DNA of 64,000 nucleotides from GCA-2715645 sp042095375. Its GTDB lineage: Bacteria; Bacteroidota; Bacteroidia; Cytophagales; MED-G16. The translations under genes and the position numbers were made by a program. Under the pieces are notes generated by a model. It saw only the letters and a program-made list of their open reading frames with translations, ran no database searches and was not told the DNA's origin. Where the stretch lies: the NCBI GenBank assembly GCA_042095375.1, contig JBELBJ010000001.1:72135-136134 (forward strand). Reading direction: 5' to 3'. Shown here piece after piece: positions 18,888 to 27,680 of this stretch; within the stretch, counting starts at the first letter, position 1, and each line of letters starts with the position of its first letter.

Positions 18888-19045
18888 ATGTAAACAACAT
18901 TAACCCAAAAATGAAGTCGTAATTTATTGATCCAATAATTTAAATTAGATTTTTTTAAAAAAATTGATATAATTTTTATAAAAAATTTAAATATTTATAA
19001 AAAAAAATAATTTATTTTGAAAATTATTTAAAAATAAATAGAAAT

Positions 19046-19504
19046 ATGAATGAAAATTACCAAATTGATAATACTGATTTAAAGATTTTATCCCTACTTT
19101 CAAAGAATGCCAAGATACCTTACACTGAAATTGCAAAAAAAGTTTTTGTTTCAGGAGGAACTGTTCATGTAAGAATGAAGAAACTTGAAAAATTAGGAAT
19201 AGTTAAAGGAAACAAATTAGTAATTGATTATTCTAAATTAGGATATAGCATAACATGTTTTATGGGGATTTTTTTAGAGAAAAGTTACCTATATAAAGAA
19301 ACAGTCAGATCATTGAAAATGATTCAAGAAATTGTTGAAATACATGCTATAACTGGCAGATATACTATATTCATCAAGATATTTTGTAAGGATACATCAC
19401 ATTTAAGAAAAGTTTTAGATCAGAAAATTCATAAAATAAAAGGTATTACAAGAACTGAATCTTTTCTTTCAATTGAAGAGAATTCTAAGGAAATCTTACT
19501 ATAA
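19046..19504 (+). CDS. Lrp/AsnC-family transcriptional regulator
   Basis: A 152-residue Lrp/AsnC regulator with an N-terminal winged helix-turn-helix (residues ~8-55, 'DLKILSLLSKNAKIPYTEIA ... VHVRMKKLEKLGIVKG') and a C-terminal RAM ligand-binding domain. Such proteins sense amino acids or other small metabolites and bind DNA as multimers. It is divergent from fadD and just upstream of the suf operon, so it could act on either, or only on itself; the sequence does not decide. The 80 bases to sufB contain a separate promoter. Confidence 0.9.
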   Translation: MNENYQIDNTDLKILSLLSKNAKIPYTEIAKKVFVSGGTVHVRMKKLEKLGIVKGNKLVIDYSKLGYSITCFMGIFLEKSYLYKETVRSLKMIQEIVEIHAITGRYTIFIKIFCKDTSHLRKVLDQKIHKIKGITRTESFLSIEENSKEILL

Positions 19505-19554
19505 TTAAAAAAAAACGAATAATAACTAAACTTTTTTTAAGAAATTAAGTTAAT

Positions 19555-19562
19555 TAAATTTG
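19555..19562 (+). promoter_or_regulatory. Predicted -7 element of the suf operon
   Basis: TAAATTTG fits the Bacteroidota -7 consensus TAnnTTTG exactly, 22 bases before the sufB ATG. No clear TTG -33 element is seen at the expected distance, so the promoter may be weak or activator-dependent. Predicted leader is under 20 bases. Confidence 0.5.
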
Positions 19563-19584
19563 TATTATAATTAGAATTTAAATT

Positions 19585-21030
19585 ATGAGTAAAGAATCGA
19601 AGATAATTAAAGAGTTTACTTCCAAAGAATATGAGCATGGTTGGTCAGTTAATTTTGATGCTGACGAAGCGCCAATTGGAATAAATGATGATATAATTAA
19701 ATTTATCTCAAAAAAGAAAAATGAACCAAGTTGGTTGTTGAAGTGGAGATTAGAAGCATTCAAAATATTTAAAAAAATGGATGAGCCTAATTGGGCAAAT
19801 TTAAACTATACAAAAGTTGATTTTCAAAAAATAAAATATTACTCTGCTCCTAAACAAAAAAAATCTCTAAAATCATTAAAAGATGTTGATCCAGAATTGA
19901 TTAAAACATTTAATCGATTAGGTATTTCATTAAATGAACAAAAAAAATTAACCGGTGTTGCAGTGGATGCCGTTATAGACTCTGTGTCCATAGCAACTAC
20001 TTTTAAAGATAAATTGTCAGAACTTGGAATTATTTTTTGTTCATTTTCTGAAGCTGTAAATGAACACCCTAAGCTTGTAAAGAAATATTTAGGAACTGTA
20101 GTGCCTAGAAATGATAACTATTTTGCAGCCTTAAATTCAGCAGTATTTTCTGATGGGTCTTTCTGCTATATTCCAAAAGGTATTAGATGTCCAATGGAAC
20201 TTTCTACATATTTTAGAATTAATGCTGCAAATACTGGTCAATTTGAAAGAACTCTAATTATTGCTGAAGATAGTTCTTATGTAAGCTATCTAGAAGGATG
20301 TACAGCTCCAATGAGAGACGAAAACCAGCTGCATGCTGCTGTTGTTGAAATTTTTGCGGCAAAAAATGCTGAAGTTAAATATTCAACAGTTCAAAACTGG
20401 TATCCTGGAGACGAGAATGGCAAAGGGGGTATTTATAATTTTGTTACAAAAAGAGGGATTTGTTTCGGAAACAATTCTAAAATTTCATGGACACAAGTTG
20501 AAACTGGATCTGCAGTAACTTGGAAATATCCTTCATGTATATTAAAAGGAGATCATTCTGTAGGAGAATTTTATTCAGTTGCTGTAACTAACAATTATCA
20601 ACAAGCGGACACCGGTTCTAAAATGATTCATATTGGAAAAAATTCTAAATCAAAAATTATTTCTAAAGGAATCTCTGCTGGGTTTTCCCAAAATAGTTAT
20701 CGTGGACAAGTTAAGATTATGAAAAGAGCAAAAAACTCTCGAAACTTCTCACAGTGTGATTCTCTTCTACTAGGAAATAAATGTGGAGCTCACACATTTC
20801 CTTATATTGATGTTGAAAATAAATCCTCATTAGTAGAACATGAAGCTACAACTTCAAAAATTGGAGAAGATCAGATATTCTACTGTTTACAAAGAGGAAT
20901 TGATGAAGAAAATGCTATTGCTCTTATAGTAAATGGTTATGCTAAAGAAGTATTAAAACAACTTCCTATGGAGTTTTCGGTTGAAGCTCAAAAGCTTTTA
21001 TCTTTAACTTTAGAGGGAAGCGTAGGCTAA
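19585..21030 (+). CDS. sufB: Fe-S cluster assembly scaffold SufB
   Basis: A 481-residue SufB, the usual length. It has the conserved N-terminal helical part, the beta-helix core (VVPRNDNYFAALNSAVFSDGSF, LEGCTAPM) and the C-terminal CDSLLLGNKCGAHTFPY with the cysteines used for cluster assembly, followed by VEHEATTSKIGEDQIFYC. SufB forms the SufBC2D scaffold in the cytoplasm. It is the first gene of a colinear suf operon (B-C-D-S-E-T-brx). Confidence 0.96.
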   Translation: MSKESKIIKEFTSKEYEHGWSVNFDADEAPIGINDDIIKFISKKKNEPSWLLKWRLEAFKIFKKMDEPNWANLNYTKVDFQKIKYYSAPKQKKSLKSLKDVDPELIKTFNRLGISLNEQKKLTGVAVDAVIDSVSIATTFKDKLSELGIIFCSFSEAVNEHPKLVKKYLGTVVPRNDNYFAALNSAVFSDGSFCYIPKGIRCPMELSTYFRINAANTGQFERTLIIAEDSSYVSYLEGCTAPMRDENQLHAAVVEIFAAKNAEVKYSTVQNWYPGDENGKGGIYNFVTKRGICFGNNSKISWTQVETGSAVTWKYPSCILKGDHSVGEFYSVAVTNNYQQADTGSKMIHIGKNSKSKIISKGISAGFSQNSYRGQVKIMKRAKNSRNFSQCDSLLLGNKCGAHTFPYIDVENKSSLVEHEATTSKIGEDQIFYCLQRGIDEENAIALIVNGYAKEVLKQLPMEFSVEAQKLLSLTLEGSVG

Positions 21031-21041
21031 AATTTAATATT

Positions 21042-21776
21042 ATGTTATCTATAAAAAAATTAAAAGTATCAATTGAAAATAATCTAATTTTAAAAGGACT
21101 TAATCTTGAGATTAATCAAGGAGAAGTTCATGCAATAATGGGGCCTAATGGATCAGGAAAAAGTACGCTTGCCTCAGTAATTGCTGGTAATGAAAATTAT
21201 AAGGTTGAAAGTGGATCAATTTCTTTTTACGGAAAAAATATTAATGATTTTTCACCAGATGAAAGAGCAATGATGGGAGTTTTCCTTGCGTTTCAATACC
21301 CAGTTGAAATACCAGGAGTGTCAACTATAAATTTCATAAAAACAGCTTTAAATAGAATCAGAGAGTTTAATAAGAAAAAACCTCTCGATGCTGTAAACTT
21401 TCTAAAAACTATGAAGAAAAAAATGAATCTAGTAAAAATTGATAGAGATTTACTTAGTCGATCAATAAATGAAGGGTTTTCAGGAGGTGAAAAAAAAAGA
21501 AACGAAATATTTCAAATGGCTATGCTAGAACCAAAATTATCAATACTAGATGAAACAGATTCTGGATTAGATATAGACGCTCTTAAAATTGTTTCTAATG
21601 GTGTAAATAAATTAAGAACAAAAAATAATTCAACAATAGTTGTAACCCACTATCAAAGATTATTAGACTATATTGTCCCAGATTATGTTCACGTATTAAT
21701 AGATGGAAAAATTGTAAAAAGTGGCAGTAAAGATTTAGCAATAGAATTAGAAAATAAGGGTTATGACTGGCTATAA
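21042..21776 (+). CDS. sufC: Fe-S cluster assembly ATPase SufC
   Basis: A 244-residue ABC-type ATPase without membrane segments. Walker A is GPNGSGKST, the signature is FSGGEKKRNEIFQM, Walker B reads LSILDETDSGLD and the switch histidine is in VVTHYQRLL. These are the distinctive SufC forms. SufC binds SufB and SufD and uses ATP to drive scaffold rearrangement. Spacing is 11 bases from sufB and 27 bases to sufD. Confidence 0.96.
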   Translation: MLSIKKLKVSIENNLILKGLNLEINQGEVHAIMGPNGSGKSTLASVIAGNENYKVESGSISFYGKNINDFSPDERAMMGVFLAFQYPVEIPGVSTINFIKTALNRIREFNKKKPLDAVNFLKTMKKKMNLVKIDRDLLSRSINEGFSGGEKKRNEIFQMAMLEPKLSILDETDSGLDIDALKIVSNGVNKLRTKNNSTIVVTHYQRLLDYIVPDYVHVLIDGKIVKSGSKDLAIELENKGYDWL

Positions 21777-21803
21777 TCTCTTTATAAAAATAAAAGTTAA
21801 ATA

Positions 21804-23117
21804 ATGTTTAAATCTGGTAGTCTGATATTTGATGATAAAAAAATAAAGGATTTTATTAATAAAGAATCTAATCCGTTTTTAAAAAAAAGTAGAAATAACT
21901 TTTTAAAAAAATTAGGTGAGATGAAATTTAATATTAAAGAAGAATATAAATATACTCCGCTAAAACAGACCATTGAAAAAAACTTTAATTTAAGATTTGA
22001 AATTGAAAAAAACATTTCATCTACCACAGAGAAAAAAATTTTACCATACATTATTAACGATAATAATGTTTATCAAATTATAACTTTGGATGGTAAAATT
22101 TTGAAAAAATTTTCAAATATTTCCTCTAAAATATCTTTTAAAAACTTCGACGAATTAGATAAAAAAGAGAAAAGTTTATTGCACCATCACTTTGGAGAAA
22201 ATGATGATTCAGATGATGATATTTTTTCTGCATTAAATGGAGTACTTTGGTCTAAAGGATTATTTGTATACATTAAAAAAAATCAAGTTATTGACAGACC
22301 TATTATTGTAAATAATTTTTATACATCTGAAAAAAATATTTTCAGTTCACAATTGAGAAAATTTATTTTTATGGAAAAAAATTCAAAGCTATCAATATGT
22401 GAATTTGACTACTCACTAATTTCTAATAATTTTAATAGTAATGTAACTGAAATTATACTTGAAGAGCGTTCAGAGTTAGATTATTTTAAAATTCAAAATG
22501 ATTCAAATAACTCAACATCTTTTAATAGCACTAATATTAAACAGAAAAAAAATAGTATTTCAAATACATTTACTTTTTCTTTTTCTGGTGATATTATTAG
22601 AAATAACCTTAATATATCTTTGATTGATGAAAATTGTTATTGTAACATGTATGGAATATATGCTTTAAATAATAAATCACATGTAGATAACCATACATCT
22701 GTAGACCACATGCAAAAAAATTCTATTAGCAATGAACATTATAAAGGAATTATGAATGGCCATTCAAATGGTGTTTTTAATGGTAAAATTTTTGTAAGAA
22801 AAGAAGCACAAAAAACAAATGCTTTCCAATCTAATAATAATATTATATTATCTGATAATGCAAAAATTAATACAAAACCACAATTAGAAATTTGGGCTGA
22901 TGATGTTAAATGCTCTCATGGATGTACAACCGGTCAATTAGATGAGAATGCTATATTTTATTTACAGTCAAGAGGAATTAATAAAGAGAGAGCTGTTTCT
23001 ATTTTAATTAATGCTTTTTTTGATGAAATAATTCAAAAAATAAATCAAAACATAGTAAAAGATAAAATAAACAAAATTTTATCAACAAAAATTGAATCCT
23101 ACCTAAATGAGCGTTAA
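21804..23117 (+). CDS. sufD: Fe-S cluster assembly protein SufD
   Basis: A 437-residue SufD, paralogous to SufB. The N-terminal half is diverged and Lys/Asn-rich. The C-terminal beta-helix retains NHTSVDHMQKNSISNEHYKG, GVFNGKIFVRKEAQKTNAFQ and KCSHGCTTGQLDENAIFYLQSRGI, including the family histidine and cysteine. It completes the SufBCD scaffold. It overlaps sufS by 11 bases. Confidence 0.94.
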   Translation: MFKSGSLIFDDKKIKDFINKESNPFLKKSRNNFLKKLGEMKFNIKEEYKYTPLKQTIEKNFNLRFEIEKNISSTTEKKILPYIINDNNVYQIITLDGKILKKFSNISSKISFKNFDELDKKEKSLLHHHFGENDDSDDDIFSALNGVLWSKGLFVYIKKNQVIDRPIIVNNFYTSEKNIFSSQLRKFIFMEKNSKLSICEFDYSLISNNFNSNVTEIILEERSELDYFKIQNDSNNSTSFNSTNIKQKKNSISNTFTFSFSGDIIRNNLNISLIDENCYCNMYGIYALNNKSHVDNHTSVDHMQKNSISNEHYKGIMNGHSNGVFNGKIFVRKEAQKTNAFQSNNNIILSDNAKINTKPQLEIWADDVKCSHGCTTGQLDENAIFYLQSRGINKERAVSILINAFFDEIIQKINQNIVKDKINKILSTKIESYLNER

Positions 23118-24327
23118 ATCATTTAACTTAGTCAAAATCCGAGATCAGTTTCCAATTTTAAATAAAAAAATAAATAATCATCAATTAGTTTATTTTGACA
23201 ATGCTGCTACGACTCAAAAACCAAAAAAGGTTATTAACGCTATAAATGAATATTATTCTGAATATAATGCTAATATTCATAGAGGTATACATACACTAGC
23301 TGAAAAAGCTACAAATGAATATGAGAAAACAAGGAAATCAATTTCCCAGTTTATAAATTCAAAATCTGAAAAAGAAATAATCTTTACTAGAGGAACTACT
23401 GAAGGAATAAATTTAATTGCATCTTCTTTTGTTAAAAACTTTCTAAAAAAAGAAGATGAAATCATTATAAGCGAAATGGAACACCACTCTAATATTGTTC
23501 CATGGCAAATGATTTGTGAGGAAAATGGGATAGTTTTAAAAACAATAAATGTTTTAGAAAACGGAGAGATTGATTTAGATAATTTTAAAGAATTGATTAA
23601 TGATAAAACAAAATTTCTTTCCATAGTTCATACATCAAATACTCTTGGAACTGTTAATCCTATAAAACAAATAATTGAAATTTGTAAAAAAAATAATATT
23701 ACTACAATGATTGACGGAGCACAAGCTTCAGCTCACTCTAAAATAAATGTTCAAGACTTGAATTGTGATTTTTTTGTTTTATCTGCACATAAAATGTATG
23801 GTCCAACTGGAGTAGGTATTGTATATGGTAAAGAAGAAATTTTAGAAAAAATGCCTCCTTACATGGGTGGTGGAGAAATGATTAAAGAAGTAAACTTTCA
23901 AAAAACAACATATAACGAACTACCTTATAAATTTGAAGCTGGAACACCAAATATAGGAGATGTTATTGGGTTTAATAAAGCTTTGAGTTTTATTAATGAT
24001 ATCGGATTTGATAATATTTCATCATATGAAAAAAAACTAAAGGATTACGCTTCAAACTTATTAAATAAAATTGATGGATTAAAAATACTAGGTAATTCAA
24101 AAAATAAAATTGGTATTTTTTCTTTTACATTAAATAAAGTTCACTATTATGATCTAGGATTATTACTAGATTCAAAAGGAATTGCAATTAGAACCGGTCA
24201 TCATTGCACACAACCTCTTATGGATAAATTTAATTTAGAAGGTACCGCAAGAGTTTCATTAGCTATATATAATACTAAAGAAGAAATAGATTACTTTGTT
24301 GAAAAAATTAAAAAGTTAATCAATTGA
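23107..24327 (+). CDS. sufS: Cysteine desulfurase SufS
   Basis: A 406-residue PLP enzyme of the group II cysteine desulfurases. It has YFDNAATTQKP at the start, the PLP lysine in VLSAHKMYGPTGVG, and the catalytic cysteine in the short loop RTGHHCTQPLM near the C-terminus. It takes sulfur from cysteine as a persulfide and passes it to SufE, encoded next. The gene overlaps sufD by 11 bases and its stop shares bases with the sufE start. Confidence 0.96.
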   Translation: MSVKSFNLVKIRDQFPILNKKINNHQLVYFDNAATTQKPKKVINAINEYYSEYNANIHRGIHTLAEKATNEYEKTRKSISQFINSKSEKEIIFTRGTTEGINLIASSFVKNFLKKEDEIIISEMEHHSNIVPWQMICEENGIVLKTINVLENGEIDLDNFKELINDKTKFLSIVHTSNTLGTVNPIKQIIEICKKNNITTMIDGAQASAHSKINVQDLNCDFFVLSAHKMYGPTGVGIVYGKEEILEKMPPYMGGGEMIKEVNFQKTTYNELPYKFEAGTPNIGDVIGFNKALSFINDIGFDNISSYEKKLKDYASNLLNKIDGLKILGNSKNKIGIFSFTLNKVHYYDLGLLLDSKGIAIRTGHHCTQPLMDKFNLEGTARVSLAIYNTKEEIDYFVEKIKKLIN

Positions 24328-24746
24328 AAACTACTGATTCTATACAAAAAGATATTATAAATAATTTTCAAACACTAGATGATGATTTTGAAATGACATT
24401 AAATTATTTAATTGAATTAGGAGAAGATCTAGATGAATTTGATGAAAAAGATAAATTGGAAATAAATCTTGTTAAAGGGTGTCAATCCAAAGTTTGGCTT
24501 AACTACAAAGTTAAAAATGATAAACTTATTTTTTCAGGAGAAAGCAATACCTCCATCACAAAAGGTTTACTTAGTTTATTAATTAAAGTTTTTTCTAATC
24601 AATTGCCTGAAGATATTATAAAAACTAAATTATTTTTTATAAATAAAACTGGACTTTGTAGATTTATAGGGACACAAAGATCTAATGGTTTAGAATCAAT
24701 GGAAAATAAATTTAAAATTATTGCTTTAGCAAACAAAAAAAACTAA
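24324..24746 (+). CDS. sufE: Sulfur acceptor protein SufE
   Basis: A 140-residue SufE. The persulfide-accepting cysteine is in LVKGCQSKVWL (around residue 51), and the C-terminal FINKTGLCRFIGTQRSNGL is typical. It stimulates SufS and carries sulfur to SufB. The start appears to be a TTG that overlaps the sufS stop (TTGA), giving tight translational coupling; no in-frame ATG exists before essential sequence. The stop overlaps the next start (TAATG). Confidence 0.92.
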   Translation: MKTTDSIQKDIINNFQTLDDDFEMTLNYLIELGEDLDEFDEKDKLEINLVKGCQSKVWLNYKVKNDKLIFSGESNTSITKGLLSLLIKVFSNQLPEDIIKTKLFFINKTGLCRFIGTQRSNGLESMENKFKIIALANKKN

Positions 24747-25066
24747 TGAATAAAAAAGAAGAACTTAAATTGAAAGAAAAAATAATTAGAGGAATAAAAA
24801 ATGTTTTTGATCCAGAAATTCCTGTAGATGTATATGAGCTGGGATTAATTTATGAAATAAATATTTTGCCAATAAATAATATTCATATTTTAATGACTCT
24901 TACATCACCTAATTGTCCTGCTGCTGAAACAATTCCTTCAGATGTAAAGGAGAAAGTTAAAATGATAAAAGAAATTAATGAAGTTGATGTTGAAATCACC
25001 TTTGATCCACCGTATTCGACTGATTTAATGTCTGAAGAGGCTAAACTTGAACTTGGTTTTATTTAA
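24746..25066 (+). CDS. sufT: SufT-like DUF59/MIP18 family protein
   Basis: A 106-residue protein of the MIP18/DUF59 family: DPEIPVDVYELGLIYEI, TLTSPNCPAAETIP with the conserved cysteine, and FDPPYSTDLMSEEAKLELGF. Such proteins help mature Fe-S proteins and in many bacteria are encoded with suf genes as SufT. Its one-base overlap with sufE supports membership of the operon. Confidence 0.88.
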   Translation: MNKKEELKLKEKIIRGIKNVFDPEIPVDVYELGLIYEINILPINNIHILMTLTSPNCPAAETIPSDVKEKVKMIKEINEVDVEITFDPPYSTDLMSEEAKLELGFI

Positions 25067-25092
25067 ATATTGTTTAACAAAAAAAATTTATT

Positions 25093-25512
25093 ATGTATCC
25101 AGATGAATTAACAAAACCTATGATTGAAGAACTTACATCTGTAGGTTTTAAAGAATTAAAAGACTCAGAAACTGTGAAAAAAGAACTTCACAAAGATTCG
25201 GGAAAATGTTTAGTATTGGTAAACTCTGTATGTGGTTGTGCTGCAGGAGCCGCTAGACCTGGAGTTAAAGAGTCAATTAAAGAGTCAAAATTTACACCAG
25301 ACAAACTATATACTGTTTTTGCTGGAGTTGACTTTGAAGCTGTTGAAAAAATAAGAGAAATGTGTCTTCCATATCCTCCAAGTTCTCCAGCAATCGCACT
25401 TTTTGATAATGGTAATCTTGTTCATTTTGTAGAGAGACACCATATTGAAGGTAGAAATGCTTTGATGATTAGTGAGCATCTAAAAAACGTTTACGAAGAG
25501 TATTGTAGCTAA
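25093..25512 (+). CDS. BrxA/BrxB-type bacilliredoxin
   Basis: A 139-residue protein of the BrxA/BrxB (YphP/YqiW) family with the active-site motif VCGCAAGAARPG. Bacilliredoxins remove bacillithiol from oxidised proteins through the CGC cysteines; whether this organism makes bacillithiol cannot be seen here. It is the last gene before the hppA promoter and lies 27 bases after the DUF59 gene. Placement with suf genes recurs in Bacteroidota and suggests protection of, or thiol exchange with, Fe-S assembly (inference). Confidence 0.88.
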   Translation: MYPDELTKPMIEELTSVGFKELKDSETVKKELHKDSGKCLVLVNSVCGCAAGAARPGVKESIKESKFTPDKLYTVFAGVDFEAVEKIREMCLPYPPSSPAIALFDNGNLVHFVERHHIEGRNALMISEHLKNVYEEYCS

Positions 25513-25531
25513 GATTAAGATGCTATATTTG
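25503..25531 (+). promoter_or_regulatory. Predicted promoter of hppA-ftsX-DUF3098-uppP
   Basis: A TTG (25503-25505), 18 bases, then TATATTTG (25524-25531): an exact match to the Bacteroidota -33/-7 consensus. It begins inside the last codons of the bacilliredoxin gene and would start transcription near 25537, about 17 bases before the hppA ATG. The pyrophosphatase and cell-wall genes can thus be expressed apart from suf. Confidence 0.65.
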
Positions 25532-25553
25532 CGCTAAATTTAAATTAACAATT

Positions 25554-27680
25554 ATGAATGAAATGTTATTATACCTTATACCTGGGTCAGGTATTGTTGC
25601 TCTATTGTTTGTTTATATAAAAAATAAATGGGTAGCATCAAAAGAAATTGGTTCTGAAAAAATGGAAAGAATTGCACAAAATATTTCTGATGGTGCAATG
25701 GCATTTTTAAGAGCTGAATACAAAATATTATCTGTCTTTGTTTTAATTACAGCTGTACTACTAGGATTCAAAGGAGAAAGTGAGGGAACAAGTTATCTTG
25801 TTGCAGTATCATTTATTGTGGGAGCATTATGTTCAGGGCTTGCGGGTTTCATAGGTATGAAAGTAGCAACTAAGGCAAATGTAAGAACAACTAATGCTGC
25901 TAGAGAATCTCTTGGAAAAGCATTGGAAATAGCTTTTTCAGGTGGTGCTGTAATGGGACTAGGGGTAGTTGGTTTAGGTGTTCTTGGATTAGGATCACTT
26001 TTTATAATTTATAGTAATTTATTTCAAGATATAGATACAGTTATAAAAGTTATTTCAGGGTTCTCTCTTGGTGCTTCTTCAATAGCACTATTTGCAAGAG
26101 TTGGAGGTGGTATATATACTAAAGCTGCTGATGTTGGAGCAGACTTAGTTGGAAAAGTTGAAGCTGGTATTCCAGAAGATCACCCACTTAATCCAGCAAC
26201 AATTGCAGATAACGTAGGAGATAATGTTGGAGATGTAGCCGGAATGGGAGCAGATTTATTTGAATCATTTGTTGGTTCAATAATTGGAGCTATGGTACTA
26301 GGCGCTGCATTTATAGGCCTTCAGGAGTTTTCCGGTATTGAGACAAATGCTATTTTACTTCCTTTGTTTATAGCTTCAACGGGAATTATAATGTCAATTA
26401 TTGGAACCTTATTTGTTAGAGTGAAAGAAGGAGGAAGTCCACATGCTGCATTGAATGCTGGGGAATTCTCATCTGCTGGTTTAATGATAGTAGCTACCTT
26501 TTTTCTTATAGATTATTTTCTGCCTGATGCTTGGGTTTTAAACGGAAAAGAATATACGTCAATGGGTGTTTTTGCTGCAACTATTGCAGGATTACTAGCT
26601 GGACTAGGAGTTGGAAAAATTACAGAATATTATACTGCAACTGGTAAAGCCCCAGTTAAATCAATAGTTAAACAATCTGATACTGGTGCTGCTACAACAA
26701 TTATTTCTGGACTTGGAGTTGGTATGATGTCAACTGCAATTCCAATACTTCTAATTTGTGCTGCAATTTTAACTTCATTTTATTTTGCAGGACTCTATGG
26801 TATCGCAATTGCTGCAGTAGGGATGCTTGCTAATACTGGAATCCAATTGGCTGTTGATGCATATGGTCCAATATCAGATAATGCAGGTGGAATTGCAGAA
26901 ATGGCTGAACTACCACCAGAAGTTAGGGAAAGAACCGATAAGTTAGATGCTGTTGGTAATACAACTGCAGCTATAGGTAAAGGGTTTGCTATTGCATCTG
27001 CAGCATTAACTGCCTTAGCATTATTTGCAGCGTTTATGCAAACTGCTAAAATTAGTACTATTGATATTTCAAATCCAATTGTTATGACAGGGCTTTTAAT
27101 TGGCGCCATGTTGCCATTTGTATTTTCAGCACTTTCAATGAATGCCGTTGGTAAGGCTGCAATGAGTATGATCGAGGAAGTTAGAAGACAGTTTAATGAA
27201 TTACCAAAACTAAAAGCTGCATTAAAAATTATGAGAAAATATGATTCTGATCTATCAAAAGCATCCAAAGCTGATATGAAAATTTTCAATGAAGCTGATG
27301 GAGTTGCTGAGTATAGTAAATGTGTTGAAATTTCAACAAAAGCTGCTCTTAGAGAAATGGTTCTTCCGGGGCTAATGGCAATACTTGTTCCAGTTGGAAT
27401 TGGCTTTTTGGGAGGCGCTGAAATGCTTGGTGGTCTACTTGCTGGAGTAACATCATCTGGAGTACTCATGGCTATATTTCAATCTAATGCTGGTGGGGCT
27501 TGGGATAATGCAAAAAAAATGATTGAAGAACAAGGAAGAAAAGGAAGCGATGCTCATAAAGCTGCAGTTGTAGGAGATACAGTAGGCGATCCTTTTAAGG
27601 ATACATCTGGACCTTCACTAAATATTTTATTAAAATTAATTTCTGTTGTAGCTTTAGTTATAGCACCACTTTTAATTTGA
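25554..27680 (+). CDS. hppA: Membrane-bound ion-translocating pyrophosphatase, probably Na+-type, K+-dependent
   Basis: A 708-residue protein with about 16 helices. The substrate site is intact: DVGADLVGKVEAG, DNVGDNVGD and the late DTVGDPFKDTSGPSLNIL. It hydrolyses pyrophosphate and pumps ions across the inner membrane. At the K+-determining site it reads GNTTAAIGKG (residues 468-477, Ala not Lys), so it should need K+. The semi-conserved glutamate lies in DLFESFVG (E237), the position seen in Na+-pumping enzymes rather than the shifted position of plant H+ pumps. Na+ or Na+/H+ transport is therefore likely, but not proved. It overlaps the ftsX start by one base. Confidence 0.95.
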   Translation: MNEMLLYLIPGSGIVALLFVYIKNKWVASKEIGSEKMERIAQNISDGAMAFLRAEYKILSVFVLITAVLLGFKGESEGTSYLVAVSFIVGALCSGLAGFIGMKVATKANVRTTNAARESLGKALEIAFSGGAVMGLGVVGLGVLGLGSLFIIYSNLFQDIDTVIKVISGFSLGASSIALFARVGGGIYTKAADVGADLVGKVEAGIPEDHPLNPATIADNVGDNVGDVAGMGADLFESFVGSIIGAMVLGAAFIGLQEFSGIETNAILLPLFIASTGIIMSIIGTLFVRVKEGGSPHAALNAGEFSSAGLMIVATFFLIDYFLPDAWVLNGKEYTSMGVFAATIAGLLAGLGVGKITEYYTATGKAPVKSIVKQSDTGAATTIISGLGVGMMSTAIPILLICAAILTSFYFAGLYGIAIAAVGMLANTGIQLAVDAYGPISDNAGGIAEMAELPPEVRERTDKLDAVGNTTAAIGKGFAIASAALTALALFAAFMQTAKISTIDISNPIVMTGLLIGAMLPFVFSALSMNAVGKAAMSMIEEVRRQFNELPKLKAALKIMRKYDSDLSKASKADMKIFNEADGVAEYSKCVEISTKAALREMVLPGLMAILVPVGIGFLGGAEMLGGLLAGVTSSGVLMAIFQSNAGGAWDNAKKMIEEQGRKGSDAHKAAVVGDTVGDPFKDTSGPSLNILLKLISVVALVIAPLLI

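Noticed and set aside
26795..27469. Long minus-strand open frame opposite hppA (224 codons)
   Set aside because: It is the antisense shadow of a highly conserved pyrophosphatase region, with low-complexity composition and no family resemblance.
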